Shown here: one piece after another, positions 18,872 through 30,400 of the stretch | How the letters are laid out: every line of letters begins with the position of its first letter | How positions within the stretch are numbered: position 1 is the first letter of the stretch | From: Lachnospiraceae bacterium | Lineage (GTDB): Bacteria; Bacillota; Clostridia; Lachnospirales; Lachnospiraceae | Length of the DNA: 64,000 nt | NCBI GenBank assembly: GCA_015056885.1 | Contig: SVFL01000004.1 | Location: 35,505-99,504, forward strand | Reading direction: 5' to 3' | Notes under the pieces: generated by a model | Databases searched by the model: none | What the model saw: the letters and a program-made list of their open reading frames with translations, nothing else | What the model was told of the DNA's origin: nothing | Program-made: the position numbers and the translations under genes

Positions 18872-19801
18872 ATGAAGAAATTATTATGGATATTTTGCTG
18901 TGTTCTGGGCTGCTTGGGACTTGTTGCATGCGGACAGTCGGAGCCGACAGGAGAAAATGTATATCAGATTTATGTAGTCAGTAATTCTGAGACAAAGGTG
19001 GAAACCCATTCCTATGCCATGCAGGCCACGGAATCAGCGGCAATGCTTGATGAGTTGACAGCGTGTCTTTCTACACAGCCGGACAAGCTGGAATATAAGG
19101 TTCCTTTTGCCATGGGATTTGAGATTCTGTCCATGGACTTAAAGGAAAGTAAACTGATTATCAATGTGGATGGGGCTTATATGAATATGCCTGCCACTAC
19201 AGAGGTGCTTGTGAGAGCTGCCATTGTGCGAACCCTGACGCAGCATCCGGATGTGAAATATGTAGGAATTACCGTAGAGGGACAGGAATTGTTTGACCAG
19301 ACCGGTGAGGTTGTAGGTCTTATGAGTGCAGAAACCTTTATCAACAATGACGGTAATGAGATTAATACTTACGAGCCTACACGTGTGAAGCTGTATTTTG
19401 CCAATGCAACGGGGGACAAATTGATTGGTGCTCACCGTGAAAAATATTATTCCACGAATGTGCCTTTAGAGCGTTTTGTGGTTGAGGAACTGATAGCGGG
19501 GCCCAGTGGTAAGGTGGAAGGATTATATCCTACCATCAATCGTGAGGTAAAGATTATCAGTGTCATGACTAAGGATGGAATCTGCTATGTGAATCTGGAT
19601 GCCAGTTTTTTATCTGTGGTCAATAATGTTTCCACGGAGCTTTCAATTTATTCCATAGTCAATTCTTTGGTGGAGCTCAGTACGGTTAATAAGGTGCAGA
19701 TTCTGATTAACGGTGAGGTGCCGGAGAGCTTTGGCAGTGCGGCCTTTGAGCGTAATCTGGACTGTGTTACCACTTTAGAAAGTGAAAATATGAATCAGTA
19801 A
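18872..19801 (+). CDS. GerMN domain lipoprotein
   Basis: Lipobox LVACG; two GerMN-like repeats (PTRVKLYFANATGDKL...VPLERFVVEELIAGPS). Confidence 0.85.
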   Translation: MKKLLWIFCCVLGCLGLVACGQSEPTGENVYQIYVVSNSETKVETHSYAMQATESAAMLDELTACLSTQPDKLEYKVPFAMGFEILSMDLKESKLIINVDGAYMNMPATTEVLVRAAIVRTLTQHPDVKYVGITVEGQELFDQTGEVVGLMSAETFINNDGNEINTYEPTRVKLYFANATGDKLIGAHREKYYSTNVPLERFVVEELIAGPSGKVEGLYPTINREVKIISVMTKDGICYVNLDASFLSVVNNVSTELSIYSIVNSLVELSTVNKVQILINGEVPESFGSAAFERNLDCVTTLESENMNQ

Positions 19802-19833
19802 CAACATGAATTCATCATGGACAGGAGGAGAAA

Positions 19834-22206
19834 ATGAGAAGACCTCTTCTTTTTGGGTCCTTTTGTCTGGTGGCGTTAATAGCGTTAATATATTGCAGGG
19901 GGCCGGCTGAAACGGTAGCCGGTCCGCCTGACGGTACGCAATTGATTGTGACCGGGCAGGTGTGTGACAAGGACGACAATTCTTTTGAAATTCAAATTCT
20001 GGAAATTCTTTCTGATGCTGCATTCACGCAGCAGGACAATTCAAATGATTCCAAACAAAACAAATTAATTATTTCTTGCGATACGCAGGAATTGTTTATC
20101 GGCGCGGAGGTAACAATCCGGGGCGACTTTTATCATTTTTCTCCGGCAACCAATCCGGGGGAATTTGATTATGCAAAGTATTATCATTCCATGGGGTATC
20201 TTGGACGGATTTATGATGCGGAGGTGCTTGCATTATCCGGAGATATAGGACTGCGGGAATATTTGTATAGATTGCGAATGATGTGGAAGGCACGTTTGTA
20301 TGAAGTATTTCCGGAGAAAGAGGCATCTGTTATGGCAGCAATTCTTCTGGGAGAAAAGCAAGATGTGGATGAAGAAATCAGAGGGCTTTATGAGCGGAAT
20401 GGTATTGTACATATTCTCAGTATTTCGGGGCTTCATATTACCATTATCGGAATGGGATTATATAAACTTTTGCGCAAGCTGGGGGTGCCTGTGTGGGCGG
20501 CTGCTATTGGTGGAGCAGTGATATTGATTTTATATGGAATAATGACCGGGTTTGGTGTGTCAGTGTGCAGGGCGGTTGGAATGTATCTGCTTAGGATGTT
20601 GGGAGTGCTTTGGGGGCGGACGTACGACATGCTCACAGCCCTTGGTTTTGTGGGCGCCCTGATGGCGGTGATTCATCCGGCATGGCTGGGACATATGGGG
20701 TATTTACTATCATTTGGTTCTGTGTTAGGGCTTGGATTATTGTTGCCGGCACTGGTAAAGAGTAAGGAAGAACATGAAATTCCTAAGCTCCAAAAATTTG
20801 TTGAGAGTCGTATGCTCAGAGTTGTCCAAAAGATTGGCCATTTTGTAGCAGGACTTCTTAGGGAAGGTTTGCTGGCAGGGGTGTCCATTACGATGACAAC
20901 CTTACCCATACAGTTGTGGTTCAGCTACGAAATATCTATTTATTCGGTATTTTTGAATGCCCTGATTTTGCCGCTGATGAGTGCAGTTATGATTGTTGGG
21001 CTGGTAGTTATGATTGTACCCGGAACAGGTATTGCAGGAACGGTGGATGTAATAATTCTTACAGGATATGAGGGGTTGTGCCACGTGTTTGAAAATTTGC
21101 CGGAGGCTATATGGAATCCCGGCAGACCGACTGTCTGGCAGCTGGTGGTTTATTATTTGCTGTGGGCAATTGTTGTGTGGGGGATACCCTGGTTGCGAGG
21201 AGTGTATAAGAGGGCTGGGGGAAGTTTGCGTATCAGCAAGAGAAGAGTCGTACAGAAGCGGTTGGTTGCACAGAAGGGAGTTAATGCACAGAACGGAGAG
21301 TGCAGACAGAAGAGAGTTGTCAAACAAGGGTGGTTTGTTGTGCAGATGGTGCTTTTGGTCGTTGCGGTTGGGATTTTGGCATTGCCTAAGTATCGGGGAG
21401 ACAGAGTGACCTTTCTGGATGTGGGCCAAGGAGATTGTATTTGCATACAGCTTTCTTCCGGGGAGGTGTATTTGTTTGATTGTGGCAGCAGTAGCAGGAA
21501 GGGCATTGGAGAGAATGTCTTGATTCCCTTCTTGAAATATTATGGCATAAGTGAAATTGATGCAGTTTTTGCTTCCCATGGAGACGCAGATCATACGAAT
21601 GGCTTGGAGAAATTGATACAGCTGTCATCAAAGATGCATGTTGAAGTGGGGCAGTTGGTTTTGCCTTATATGTCAACGGATACATTGCAGGAAGAGTTTG
21701 ATGGATTGGTGGAGGTTGCAGAAGTTGCAAATGTACCGGTTCGAAGTATAGCGGCAGGGGAAATCTGGAATTGCGGAGAGGATTCTTTTGTCTGCCTGCA
21801 TCCCGCAGTAGAAGATTTATTTGAGGGGAATGCCGGGTCTGAATGTTTTTATGTGATGTTGCGTGAGAATGGGCAGATTTTGTCGCTGCTTTTGACAGGG
21901 GATGTAGAGAAGCAGGGGGAGGAGCAGCTGACATCTCGTCTGGCCGAGTGTGGCATCTGTGGAGTGGATGTGCTGAAGGTAGGACATCATGGCTCTAAGT
22001 ATTCTTCTTCGCAAGCTTTTTTAACACAAGCGAATCCCCGAGTCGCTATAATCTCCTGTGGTAGGAAGAATTTCTATGGACATCCTCATGGAGAAACACT
22101 AGAACGATTAGAGCAGGTTGGAAGCCGGATTTTGACTACAACGAAGTACGGTGCGGTTACCGTTGAGTTGGGGGAGACGTGCGAGCTGTGGGGGTGGTTG
22201 GATTAG
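19834..22206 (+). CDS. comEC: ComEC/Rec2 DNA internalization channel with C-terminal MBL domain
   Basis: HILSISGLHITIIGMGLYKLLRKLG; VTFLDVGQGDCICIQLSSGEVYLFDCGS; ASHGDADHTNGL; VLKVGHHGSKYSSS. Confidence 0.93.
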   Translation: MRRPLLFGSFCLVALIALIYCRGPAETVAGPPDGTQLIVTGQVCDKDDNSFEIQILEILSDAAFTQQDNSNDSKQNKLIISCDTQELFIGAEVTIRGDFYHFSPATNPGEFDYAKYYHSMGYLGRIYDAEVLALSGDIGLREYLYRLRMMWKARLYEVFPEKEASVMAAILLGEKQDVDEEIRGLYERNGIVHILSISGLHITIIGMGLYKLLRKLGVPVWAAAIGGAVILILYGIMTGFGVSVCRAVGMYLLRMLGVLWGRTYDMLTALGFVGALMAVIHPAWLGHMGYLLSFGSVLGLGLLLPALVKSKEEHEIPKLQKFVESRMLRVVQKIGHFVAGLLREGLLAGVSITMTTLPIQLWFSYEISIYSVFLNALILPLMSAVMIVGLVVMIVPGTGIAGTVDVIILTGYEGLCHVFENLPEAIWNPGRPTVWQLVVYYLLWAIVVWGIPWLRGVYKRAGGSLRISKRRVVQKRLVAQKGVNAQNGECRQKRVVKQGWFVVQMVLLVVAVGILALPKYRGDRVTFLDVGQGDCICIQLSSGEVYLFDCGSSSRKGIGENVLIPFLKYYGISEIDAVFASHGDADHTNGLEKLIQLSSKMHVEVGQLVLPYMSTDTLQEEFDGLVEVAEVANVPVRSIAAGEIWNCGEDSFVCLHPAVEDLFEGNAGSECFYVMLRENGQILSLLLTGDVEKQGEEQLTSRLAECGICGVDVLKVGHHGSKYSSSQAFLTQANPRVAIISCGRKNFYGHPHGETLERLEQVGSRILTTTKYGAVTVELGETCELWGWLD

Positions 22207-22232
22207 GGGGGGCGGTTTTGAGTAGTAAAATT

Positions 22233-22680
22233 GGGGAATTTCCGACTTGTAGATAAGAGAAGCAATGTAGGTCGGAGAACTAGAGGTGGGAGGATTTGGA
22301 ATGCCCCGACTGGAAACGAGAAGGATTGCTGGAGGTAGGGGAAATGAAGGGGAAGGTGCATGGAATGCCCCGACTGGAAGCGAGAAGGATTGCTGGAGGT
22401 AGGGGGAATGAAGGGGAAGGTGCATGGAATGCCCCGACTGGAAACGAGAAGGATTGCTGGAGGTAGGGGAAATGAAGGAGAAGGTGCATGGAATGCCCCG
22501 ACTGGAAACGAGAAGGATTGCTGGAGGTAGGGGGAATGAAGGGGAAGGTGCATGGAATGCCCCGACTGGAAGCGAAAATGCATGCTAGAGGTAGGAGTGA
22601 TTACGACAAGGGTGAGTGAAATGCCCCGATTAAAAAGTAGGAGAAGTGTTGTAGGTAGGGGACAATGGAAATACGAGGCT
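22233..22680. repeat. 64-bp tandem repeat array (about 4 well-conserved plus 2-3 degenerate units)
   Basis: tgg/aaatgccccga recurs at 22297, 22361, 22425, 22489, 22553, 22617 (exactly 64 bp apart); degenerate unit from ~22233. Confidence 0.9.
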
Positions 22681-22709
22681 ATAAAACAATCAAAACGAGG
22701 AGGAATACA

Positions 22710-23510
22710 ATGAAAACATTAAAAACAGTACTCAATGAAGAAGTGTATTTTTTGGAACAACTTATGAAACAGGCGCAAGCCAGACTTGCGAAGGCACCCA
22801 AAGGATTCTTGCGTATAGTTAAGAAGCGAACGTGGACAGAATATTACTATAAAGGTGCAGAAACAAGCCGCAATGGAAGATATATAGCCAAAAGCGAATT
22901 TGAACTTGTACAAAAAATTGTACAGAGAGATTATGATGAACAATTAGTAAAAACAGCAGAAAAGAGAGTAAATGCAATAACGGAGTTTCTGCGCATATAT
23001 GATATGACGGATCTAAAGGAAGCGTATAGGAAGATGAATCCACATCGCAGAGAACTACTTATAACACATGTATTGTCCGACGAAGAATATATACGGGAAT
23101 GGCAGTCGGTAGAATATGAAGGAAAGCTGTTCATAGATGAAAATCAGGAAATTGTTACGGAGCGTGGAGAAAGAGTACGGTCCAAGTCAGAGAAGATTAT
23201 TGCGGATAAATTGAATATGTTGGGGATCCCTTATCGATATGAATATCCATTGGTTTTGGAAGGGAATGTTAAGGTTTATCCGGATTTTACTATTTTAAAA
23301 ATGCCGGAGCGGGAAGAGGTGTACTTGGAGCATTTTGGAATGATGGATGATGAGGACTATGTGGAAAATGTGCTGTTTAAACTGGCTACCTATGAGAAGA
23401 ATGAAATTTATTTGGGAGTAAAGTTGTTTGTTACCTATGAAACCGGAAAAAGACAACTTAATACAAGAACACTGGATAAGATGTTGAGAAAGTTGTTTTG
23501 CGACACATAA
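22710..23510 (+). CDS. PD-(D/E)XK nuclease-like protein (conserved Firmicutes hypothetical)
   Basis: RSKSEKIIADKLNMLGIPYRYEYPLVLEGNVKVYPDFTIL...YLEHFGMMDDEDYVEN; start chosen at ATG 22710 after aggagg. Confidence 0.65.
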   Translation: MKTLKTVLNEEVYFLEQLMKQAQARLAKAPKGFLRIVKKRTWTEYYYKGAETSRNGRYIAKSEFELVQKIVQRDYDEQLVKTAEKRVNAITEFLRIYDMTDLKEAYRKMNPHRRELLITHVLSDEEYIREWQSVEYEGKLFIDENQEIVTERGERVRSKSEKIIADKLNMLGIPYRYEYPLVLEGNVKVYPDFTILKMPEREEVYLEHFGMMDDEDYVENVLFKLATYEKNEIYLGVKLFVTYETGKRQLNTRTLDKMLRKLFCDT

Positions 23511-23658
23511 TTGTATTTTAGTAAGTGAAAAAGTGGTTGGATGAAAAGAATACGATATATCTGATATAGGGTATCTGTGGTATAATGAAGGGAATCTTAT
23601 TTAAGCAAGATGGGATTTGAAGAAAGCAATCTTTGTATAAAAAGGAGGAACGGATTAT

Positions 23659-24117
23659 ATGAATGAAGAGCGCTATGAGGAACTGACACAGGAATTAATT
23701 CAGACGATTGGGAAAATGCGGAAGGAATTATTAGTGACCAGAATATTCAATGGTATACTGACTGGGATGTTGGTGGTGGTGCTTGTTGTAGGCGGAATTT
23801 GTATGCACAAAGTGCAACAGTACGGAGAGGAACTTGTGGAATATGCGGGGCTGATAGAGGATTATCTTGTAGAGGTTGAGCCGATTTTGGATGAATTGGC
23901 GAAAGTGGATGTGGAAGCTATTAATGAGGCTGTTGAGTCTTTTGATGTGGAATCCCTTAATGCAGCGATAGATGAGATAGATTTTGAGAGCCTGGGAGAT
24001 ACTATTGACAGAATGGATAGTATTTTGGATAGTCTTGATGGAGCCTCTGAAAAGTTACAGGAGGTGACAAGTACCGTAGGAGATTTTTTTGGCTGGTCCG
24101 ATAGGGAAGAAGAATAG
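23659..24117 (+). CDS. Small single-TM coiled-coil-like hypothetical protein
   Basis: One TM (ILTGMLVVVLVVGGICM) then heptad-like VESFDVESLNAAIDEIDFESLGDTIDRMDSILDSL; aaaggagg RBS. Confidence 0.7.
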   Translation: MNEERYEELTQELIQTIGKMRKELLVTRIFNGILTGMLVVVLVVGGICMHKVQQYGEELVEYAGLIEDYLVEVEPILDELAKVDVEAINEAVESFDVESLNAAIDEIDFESLGDTIDRMDSILDSLDGASEKLQEVTSTVGDFFGWSDREEE

Positions 24118-24195
24118 AGGAGCCTGCACATAAAGATTATTATTAAAACACAATGCTTATTGGTAAATATTTGCAATATCATTTATTTCAAGGTA

Positions 24196-24380
24196 TAATG
24201 TACGCGGACACAATGAGCCAAGCGGCTGCGAAGCAGACATTTGGCGAATGTGCGCGAGCCACGATGTAGCAGAGCGGAATCGTGGTGTAATGTACGCGGA
24301 CACAATGAGCCAAGCGGCTGCGAAGCAGACATTTGGCGAATGTGCGCGAGCCACGATGCAGCAGAGCGGAATCGTGGTGT
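24196..24380 (+). repeat. 92-bp tandem duplication containing a ccacgat/atcgtgg hairpin
   Basis: taatgtacgcggacacaatgagccaagcggctgcgaagcagacatttggcgaatgtgcgcgagccacgatg[tc]agcagagcggaatcgtggtgta at 24196 and 24288. Confidence 0.9.
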
Positions 24381-24411
24381 ATTTTTGCGGAAGCATAAGA
24401 GGAGGAGAAAC

Positions 24412-27400
24412 ATGAAAGTACGAAAGCTTGCTTTGAAACGGGCCGCTGCATGGCTGATGGCAGCAGCAATGGTGACAAGCTCGGTGGATATCACAGCACT
24501 TACGGTATCTGCAGAGGAAGGCACGCAAGAAGCAGTAGAAACTGTTGTAAGTGAAGCTGTGGAGAACACAGGCACCACAGACGGAGCAATGGGAAATCCG
24601 GGTGCAATGTTGAAAAATGCCGGCGAGGAAGAGATATTCGTTGAGCTACCTATGGAGACGGTTGAATTGCCGGAGCTTGAGACCTCGGCCGGTTCATTTA
24701 GTTTCTGGGCGCTGGACAATTCCGGCAAGGTTGCCCTAAAGGATGGAAATTATGCCAATTGGATTGATCGTATTGATGCTACCGGTGCTGATTATGTGAC
24801 CACATTTTATAACTGGCTGGTGACTAACAGTAATCCGACGACGGCTGTAACCAATCCCAGGGCAGTAGCTTTAGTTGATCCGGAACTTACAAATGACAGT
24901 AATGTCATTAGAATTGATACCAATGATAATGGAATTAATGATGGATATGTGTATAAGGTGACGGAGTTTACCGGAAGTGGTACCTTTAATTATGTCCCAG
25001 GTTCAGCGGCTAACGGTGATGCTGCACAAGCTGCAGTTGCTGATGATATTGAGGCAAATTGGAATTCGGCTCGTGCGCATATTATAGGCGCATATAGCGC
25101 ATTTGACAGAGATCACCCGGAGGTGTTCTGGTTGAGTGGCGGTAGTACAATGAGCTATCGGGCAAGTATAAGTATAAGTAACAATGGTACTGTAACTTAT
25201 ACTCAGCCGATTTATTTTGTCTTGAAGAGCGATGATTTTGATATTCGTGATGCGAGTTATCGGAATAGTAATACACTGACCACTGTCATTAATGAGACTC
25301 TTGTACAGAATGACAGCGCCTGTGCGACGATTCTTGCCGGAGTACCTGAGGATGCGGATACTTATGAGACGGTAAAGTATTTTAATGAGTGGCTGACCAA
25401 GAATAACTGCTATAATGCAGATATAAATACAGCAGGTCATGATGCAAGGGAATGTACCGGTGCTTTGAATGGTTATAGCGGAACTGCAGGGCCTGTATGT
25501 GAGGCATATGCCCGCGCATTCAAGGTGCTTTGCGATGCAGAGGGGATTCCCTGTGTGCTGGTGGATGGTGAGGCTGATAACGGAAGCGGCGACCCCGAGG
25601 CACATATGTGGAACTACGTGCAGATGGATGATGAGAAGTGGTATGCTGTGGATGTGACATGGAATGACCCTACAGTCTATGGTGTAACATCGAAAGAGTC
25701 AGGTTCCGAGAATGAGAATTATTTCCTGGTGGGAAGTGATACCGAGATTGGCGGAATGAGCTTTATTGAGTCCCATCCGGTTTCTAATACAGTATCTGTG
25801 AATGGTGCATCTTTTATCAATGGTCCTGAGCTGGAGGAGGGTGCGTATGAATATGCGTCCAGAGAACTTTCCGCGCTGACCGTAGCAGAAGAGGTAGTTG
25901 ACATTACACAGGATAGCAGCGGAACCGGTTGGAATTATGATTATGATACAAATACGCTGAGTCTTACAGCAAAAGTTACCGGTAATGTTGTTGCTACCGG
26001 AAATTTGAATATTGCACTTGGCAGTGGGTATGTAATTCAGGGTAATGTTAATGTCACCAATGGTGACCTGACTTTCAGTGGTGATGGTCAGTTGCAAGTA
26101 AATGGAGGCTCTAATTCCGCAGGAAATATTAACATTATCAATGGCAATATGATTGTGGATGGTACGGGTTGTCTGCGTATAGAGCGATCTGCTACGGCTG
26201 ATGCCATCAACATAAGCGATAATATGCACTTTGCAGCTAAGAAAGGTTTGAGTATAAAACCTGTTATTGCCGGAGAATATATTTGGAAATCAGACTCCAA
26301 TGTAATTGAAGCGTTTGGTACAGAAATAGTAACAGGAAAATATGAGACCTATTTTGAGAGTTTTTGTATGGAACATGTGAACATAGTTGCGGGAACAGGC
26401 ACAGAGTCCAAGCATACGCATACAATTACTTGTAAGGACGAAGCGTGCTTGCTTAAAATAAGAGGGTCTCAAGATCATGTGGTAGATAAAGAAAAAAATT
26501 ATAGCTGCAAGGTTAGTGGATGTGGTGCCGGACCGCTTGCGTTGGTAATCGGTGGAACCGGAGAAACTGCTTATGAAGTGCCAATTTACTATTTTCGTGG
26601 CTCCAACGTACTGGTAGCAGAACCGGCTATCTACGATGGCGCTCTGGTTTGGGCTAAGTCTGGGGATACAATTAAGTTGCTTCAGGACATTGCGGTTGAA
26701 AGCAGTAAGATTATGAGATTTCAGTCCCAGGGAACTTATTCGGTAGATTTGAATGGTTATACTCTGAATGCAACAGCTACACCCTTTGACCTTACCGATG
26801 GCAGTACCGTCACCATTACCGGAGAAGGTACATTTATCACTACAGCATCAGATTCCAATATTTCGGCGGCTGATGATTTTGTAGGATATATTAAAACAAC
26901 ACAGGACTCCACCACTACAGTATATGGTCAGGTGGCTCTGACAGAGAATCTGGTCATTGCAGAAGGTGAGACCTACAATTTTGTAAATGGTGCCAAACTG
27001 GTACTTGGAGAGTATGCCGTTACCAACAACGGCACCGTTCTTGTGGACGGTGTGCTTCATGAACATAACAATAATGGAGCAGTGAGTGCATATGCACAGG
27101 TGGACGACGCCAATCATCTCAAGCTGGCAGCATGTCTTGATTGTCCCATTGGACATATTAACAGCTCCGGTGCAAGTGAAGCACATACTTATGTAAGCGG
27201 TGTATGTTCTTTGTGCGAACAAGTTTGTTCTCACGCAAGCGTAGCAGACGGTAAGTGTGTAAACTGTCTCATGCAGTATGCGGCAGCGCTTTCCGATGGA
27301 AGTGCGATCACCTATTATATGGATGTTGCGGCGGCAGTAAGTGCTGCAAATACGCTTGAAGGAGCAGAGGGTTCTTCTATAGTAACGCTTACGCTTTATG

Positions 27401-30400
27401 ATAATTATACTGGTGATATTGAAATCGATAGAGATATTAATAGTACTACAACTTTCTATCTTGATTTGAATGGCCGGACGGTTACCGGTAATGTTACACT
27501 TAAGCACTGTACACAAGAGGTACGTATTACGGGGAGTGGTGCAATTGCGGGAACTCTGACGGTGGCTGATGTTTTTGATGGATTCACAGTTGTTGAAGGT
27601 ATTACAATCCAAAGTCTGGTATCCCGGAGTTCGTCGGCTGTTTATGCCCTTGATAATACGGATTTAGGTAGTGTTTCGGTGAACTGCAACTTTGTATTGG
27701 GCGGCGATGGCACTGCTTGTAATATAGGGGGAAATATTGTCGGCGGAGCGGACAGTAAGATTCAGCTTAATTCCCAGGCGACTGTGGAAGGGACTATTAC
27801 TTCTAATGGTGGGCAGATTTCCTTGAATGGTGCAGACCTGAAGGCGGACATAGATATTGTATTAAACAGTGGCGCACAGATTATAGGAAGCAATGCATTG
27901 GATAGCAATTTCCGGGTAAACATTAAAGCGCCGGAAGGTGTTGTGGTAATACCTGCCAATGGAAGTGTTACACTTAATGTAGACAATTATGTTTCGGTTG
28001 ACGGGTATAAGACGGTTTTGAATGACGATGGAACGATTTCCTTCGTATGTGAACACAAGGAGAAAGTGTATTCTGCAGCAGGTAATAAAATTACCGCAAA
28101 ATGTAAGGTCTGTGAAGATGATATGGGTTCTTTGACTCTTGTAAAACCTGAGAATCCTGTGTATGACGGAATGGAGAAAATTGCCACCGTCAGTGGCACA
28201 ATTGACGGTGTTGATACGCCTGCTATCCGGTATGCGGGTGAAAATCTTGTGAGTGGTAAGCCTGTTAATGCAGGAACCTACACTGCAAGTCTCACTTTAG
28301 GGGAGGGTACGGCCAGCGCGGAATATACCATTGCAGCAGCTTCCTTGGAAAATGCAACGATTGCAGATATTCCCGGTCAGACCTATGATGGTGATGATAT
28401 AACACCTGATCCGATTGTGACGGTAGATGATAAGACTCTGAATAAGGACACAGATTACACGGTTTCTTATGAAGATAATAGGAATGCCGGTACCGCAACT
28501 TTGATTGTTGCAGGTAAGGGAAATTATAAAGATACAATAACCAAAACCTTTGTAATTGATCAGGCAAAAACTCCTGTTATTATCTGGCCTGTAGCAACCA
28601 AGTTGACCTACGGCAAGTCTCTGTCAGACAGTAAGCTTGAGGGCGGCAGCACAGAATATGGTACCTTTGCATGGGAGGATGGAAGTATTATTCCCGGTGC
28701 AGGTGACAAGACATATACGGTAGTATTTACCCCCTCTGCACTTGCTGTGCAGAACTATGCTAATATGACAGTGATGCAGCAGAGTGTGACAGTGACTGTT
28801 GAGAAGGGAGTTCCCGCATGTGAGATTCCCGAAGATTTGACAGCTCGGTATGGTCAGACCTTAAAACAGATTACATTGCCTGAAGGATGGAGCTGGGATG
28901 CTCCGGATACTTTGGTGGGTAATGTCGGGACAAATGAGTTTGGAGCAACATTTACACCGAAGGATACGGCTAATTACAGCACAGTGCAGATGAATCTGAG
29001 CGTGAAAGTTGAGCCTGTTACATTAACGGTTACCGGAGTGACTGCAAAGAGCAGATTTTACGATGGAACCAATGTGGTGAAGATTACCGGTGTGACGATA
29101 AGCGGTATATTGGATGCAGATGAGGTAGCTGTTAATCTTGAGGGATTGACAGGTACCGTAGCCGGTGCCAAAGCCGGAGATTATGATGCTGTGACATTGC
29201 CACAGTTGACTCTGATAGGTGCTGACGCTGCTAATTATATCTTGATACAGCCCACAGAGGCATTCCCCACATCGGTAAGTATTATGAAGTCTAATGCTTC
29301 CATTACTTTAAAATCTGATGTGTACAGAAAGATTTATGGTGATGATGCGTTCTCTATTGCAAGTGATATTACCACGGTGGGAGATGCAAAGCTTGTTTAC
29401 AGTGTCTCCAATGGATTGGATTCCAAGGGCAATCCTAAGAATGCAGATGATATTGTGACAGTGTCCGCGGAAGGTCTGGTGACTATTCTGGGCAGCGGTA
29501 GCGTGACAGTAACTTTGAGCATGGAGGAGACCGCCAATTATTATGGGGTATCCAAGACGATTTCCATTCAGGTAATGGCTTGGGATGATATTCCTCAGAA
29601 TGGATTCTTCATTCGCTCCATGGATGTGGAGACATATACCGGCAAGGCAATCAAGCCGGAACCTGCTGTATATGATGGTAATTCAGAAACGCGTCTGGAG
29701 ATGGGTAGAGATTATACCATTTCTTACAAAAACAATAAAAATGCTTATACTCTGAAGGAAGGAGAGGCGGGCTTTAATCCTAAGAAGGCTCCGACCCTCA
29801 TCATTAAGGGTAAGGGCAACTATGATAAAACGCTTACTGTTTATTTCACCATTCAGCCTCTGGATATTTCTGATGATAACATAAGCATTGAGGCGGATGA
29901 TATCGTAGTTGAGGCGAATGGCAAGGCACAGAAGAAGGCGCCTGTTGTAAAGGTTAATAACAAGAAGCTGGGTAAGGCCGATTTTGCAGTTGCATATCCT
30001 GCGGAAGGTGCGGCTGCTTATACAGAGCCCGGCAGCTATCCTGTTGTGATTACCGGTAAAGGTAATTATACCGGCAGCAGAACCTTGAATCTGATTGTGG
30101 CAGCTAAGGGAAGTAGTCTTGCAAAAGCAACCATTGCTAAGATTCCCGCTCAGGAGTTTGACGGTGTGAATGCAGTGGAACTGGACGAGAATGAGTTGGT
30201 TGTGACCGCTAAGGTAAACGGCAAGAAGGAGATTCTTAAGAAAGATGTTCACTACACGGTAGAATATGTGAACAATGAAGCAATCGGTACTGCAACAGTA
30301 ATTGTCAAGGCAATTGAGGGCAGTGGATTTGCCGGATTTAAGAAGGCAACCTTTAAGATTACAGGTGCGTCTATTGCAAAAGCTACCGTGACAGGTATTG

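Noticed and set aside
22203-22583. Minus-strand repeat ORFs (SFPVGAFHAPSPSFPLPPAIL)
   Set aside because: Produced by the 64-bp repeat read in rotating frames; no RBS or credible start.
22233-22680. Possible CRISPR array
   Set aside because: The whole 64-bp unit is conserved with no variable spacers, and no cas genes are nearby; it is a tandem repeat/minisatellite.
24241-24411. N-terminal extension MANVREPRCSRAESW... of the giant ORF
   Set aside because: Comes from translating the 92-bp repeats; real start is ATG 24412 with a strong RBS and signal peptide.
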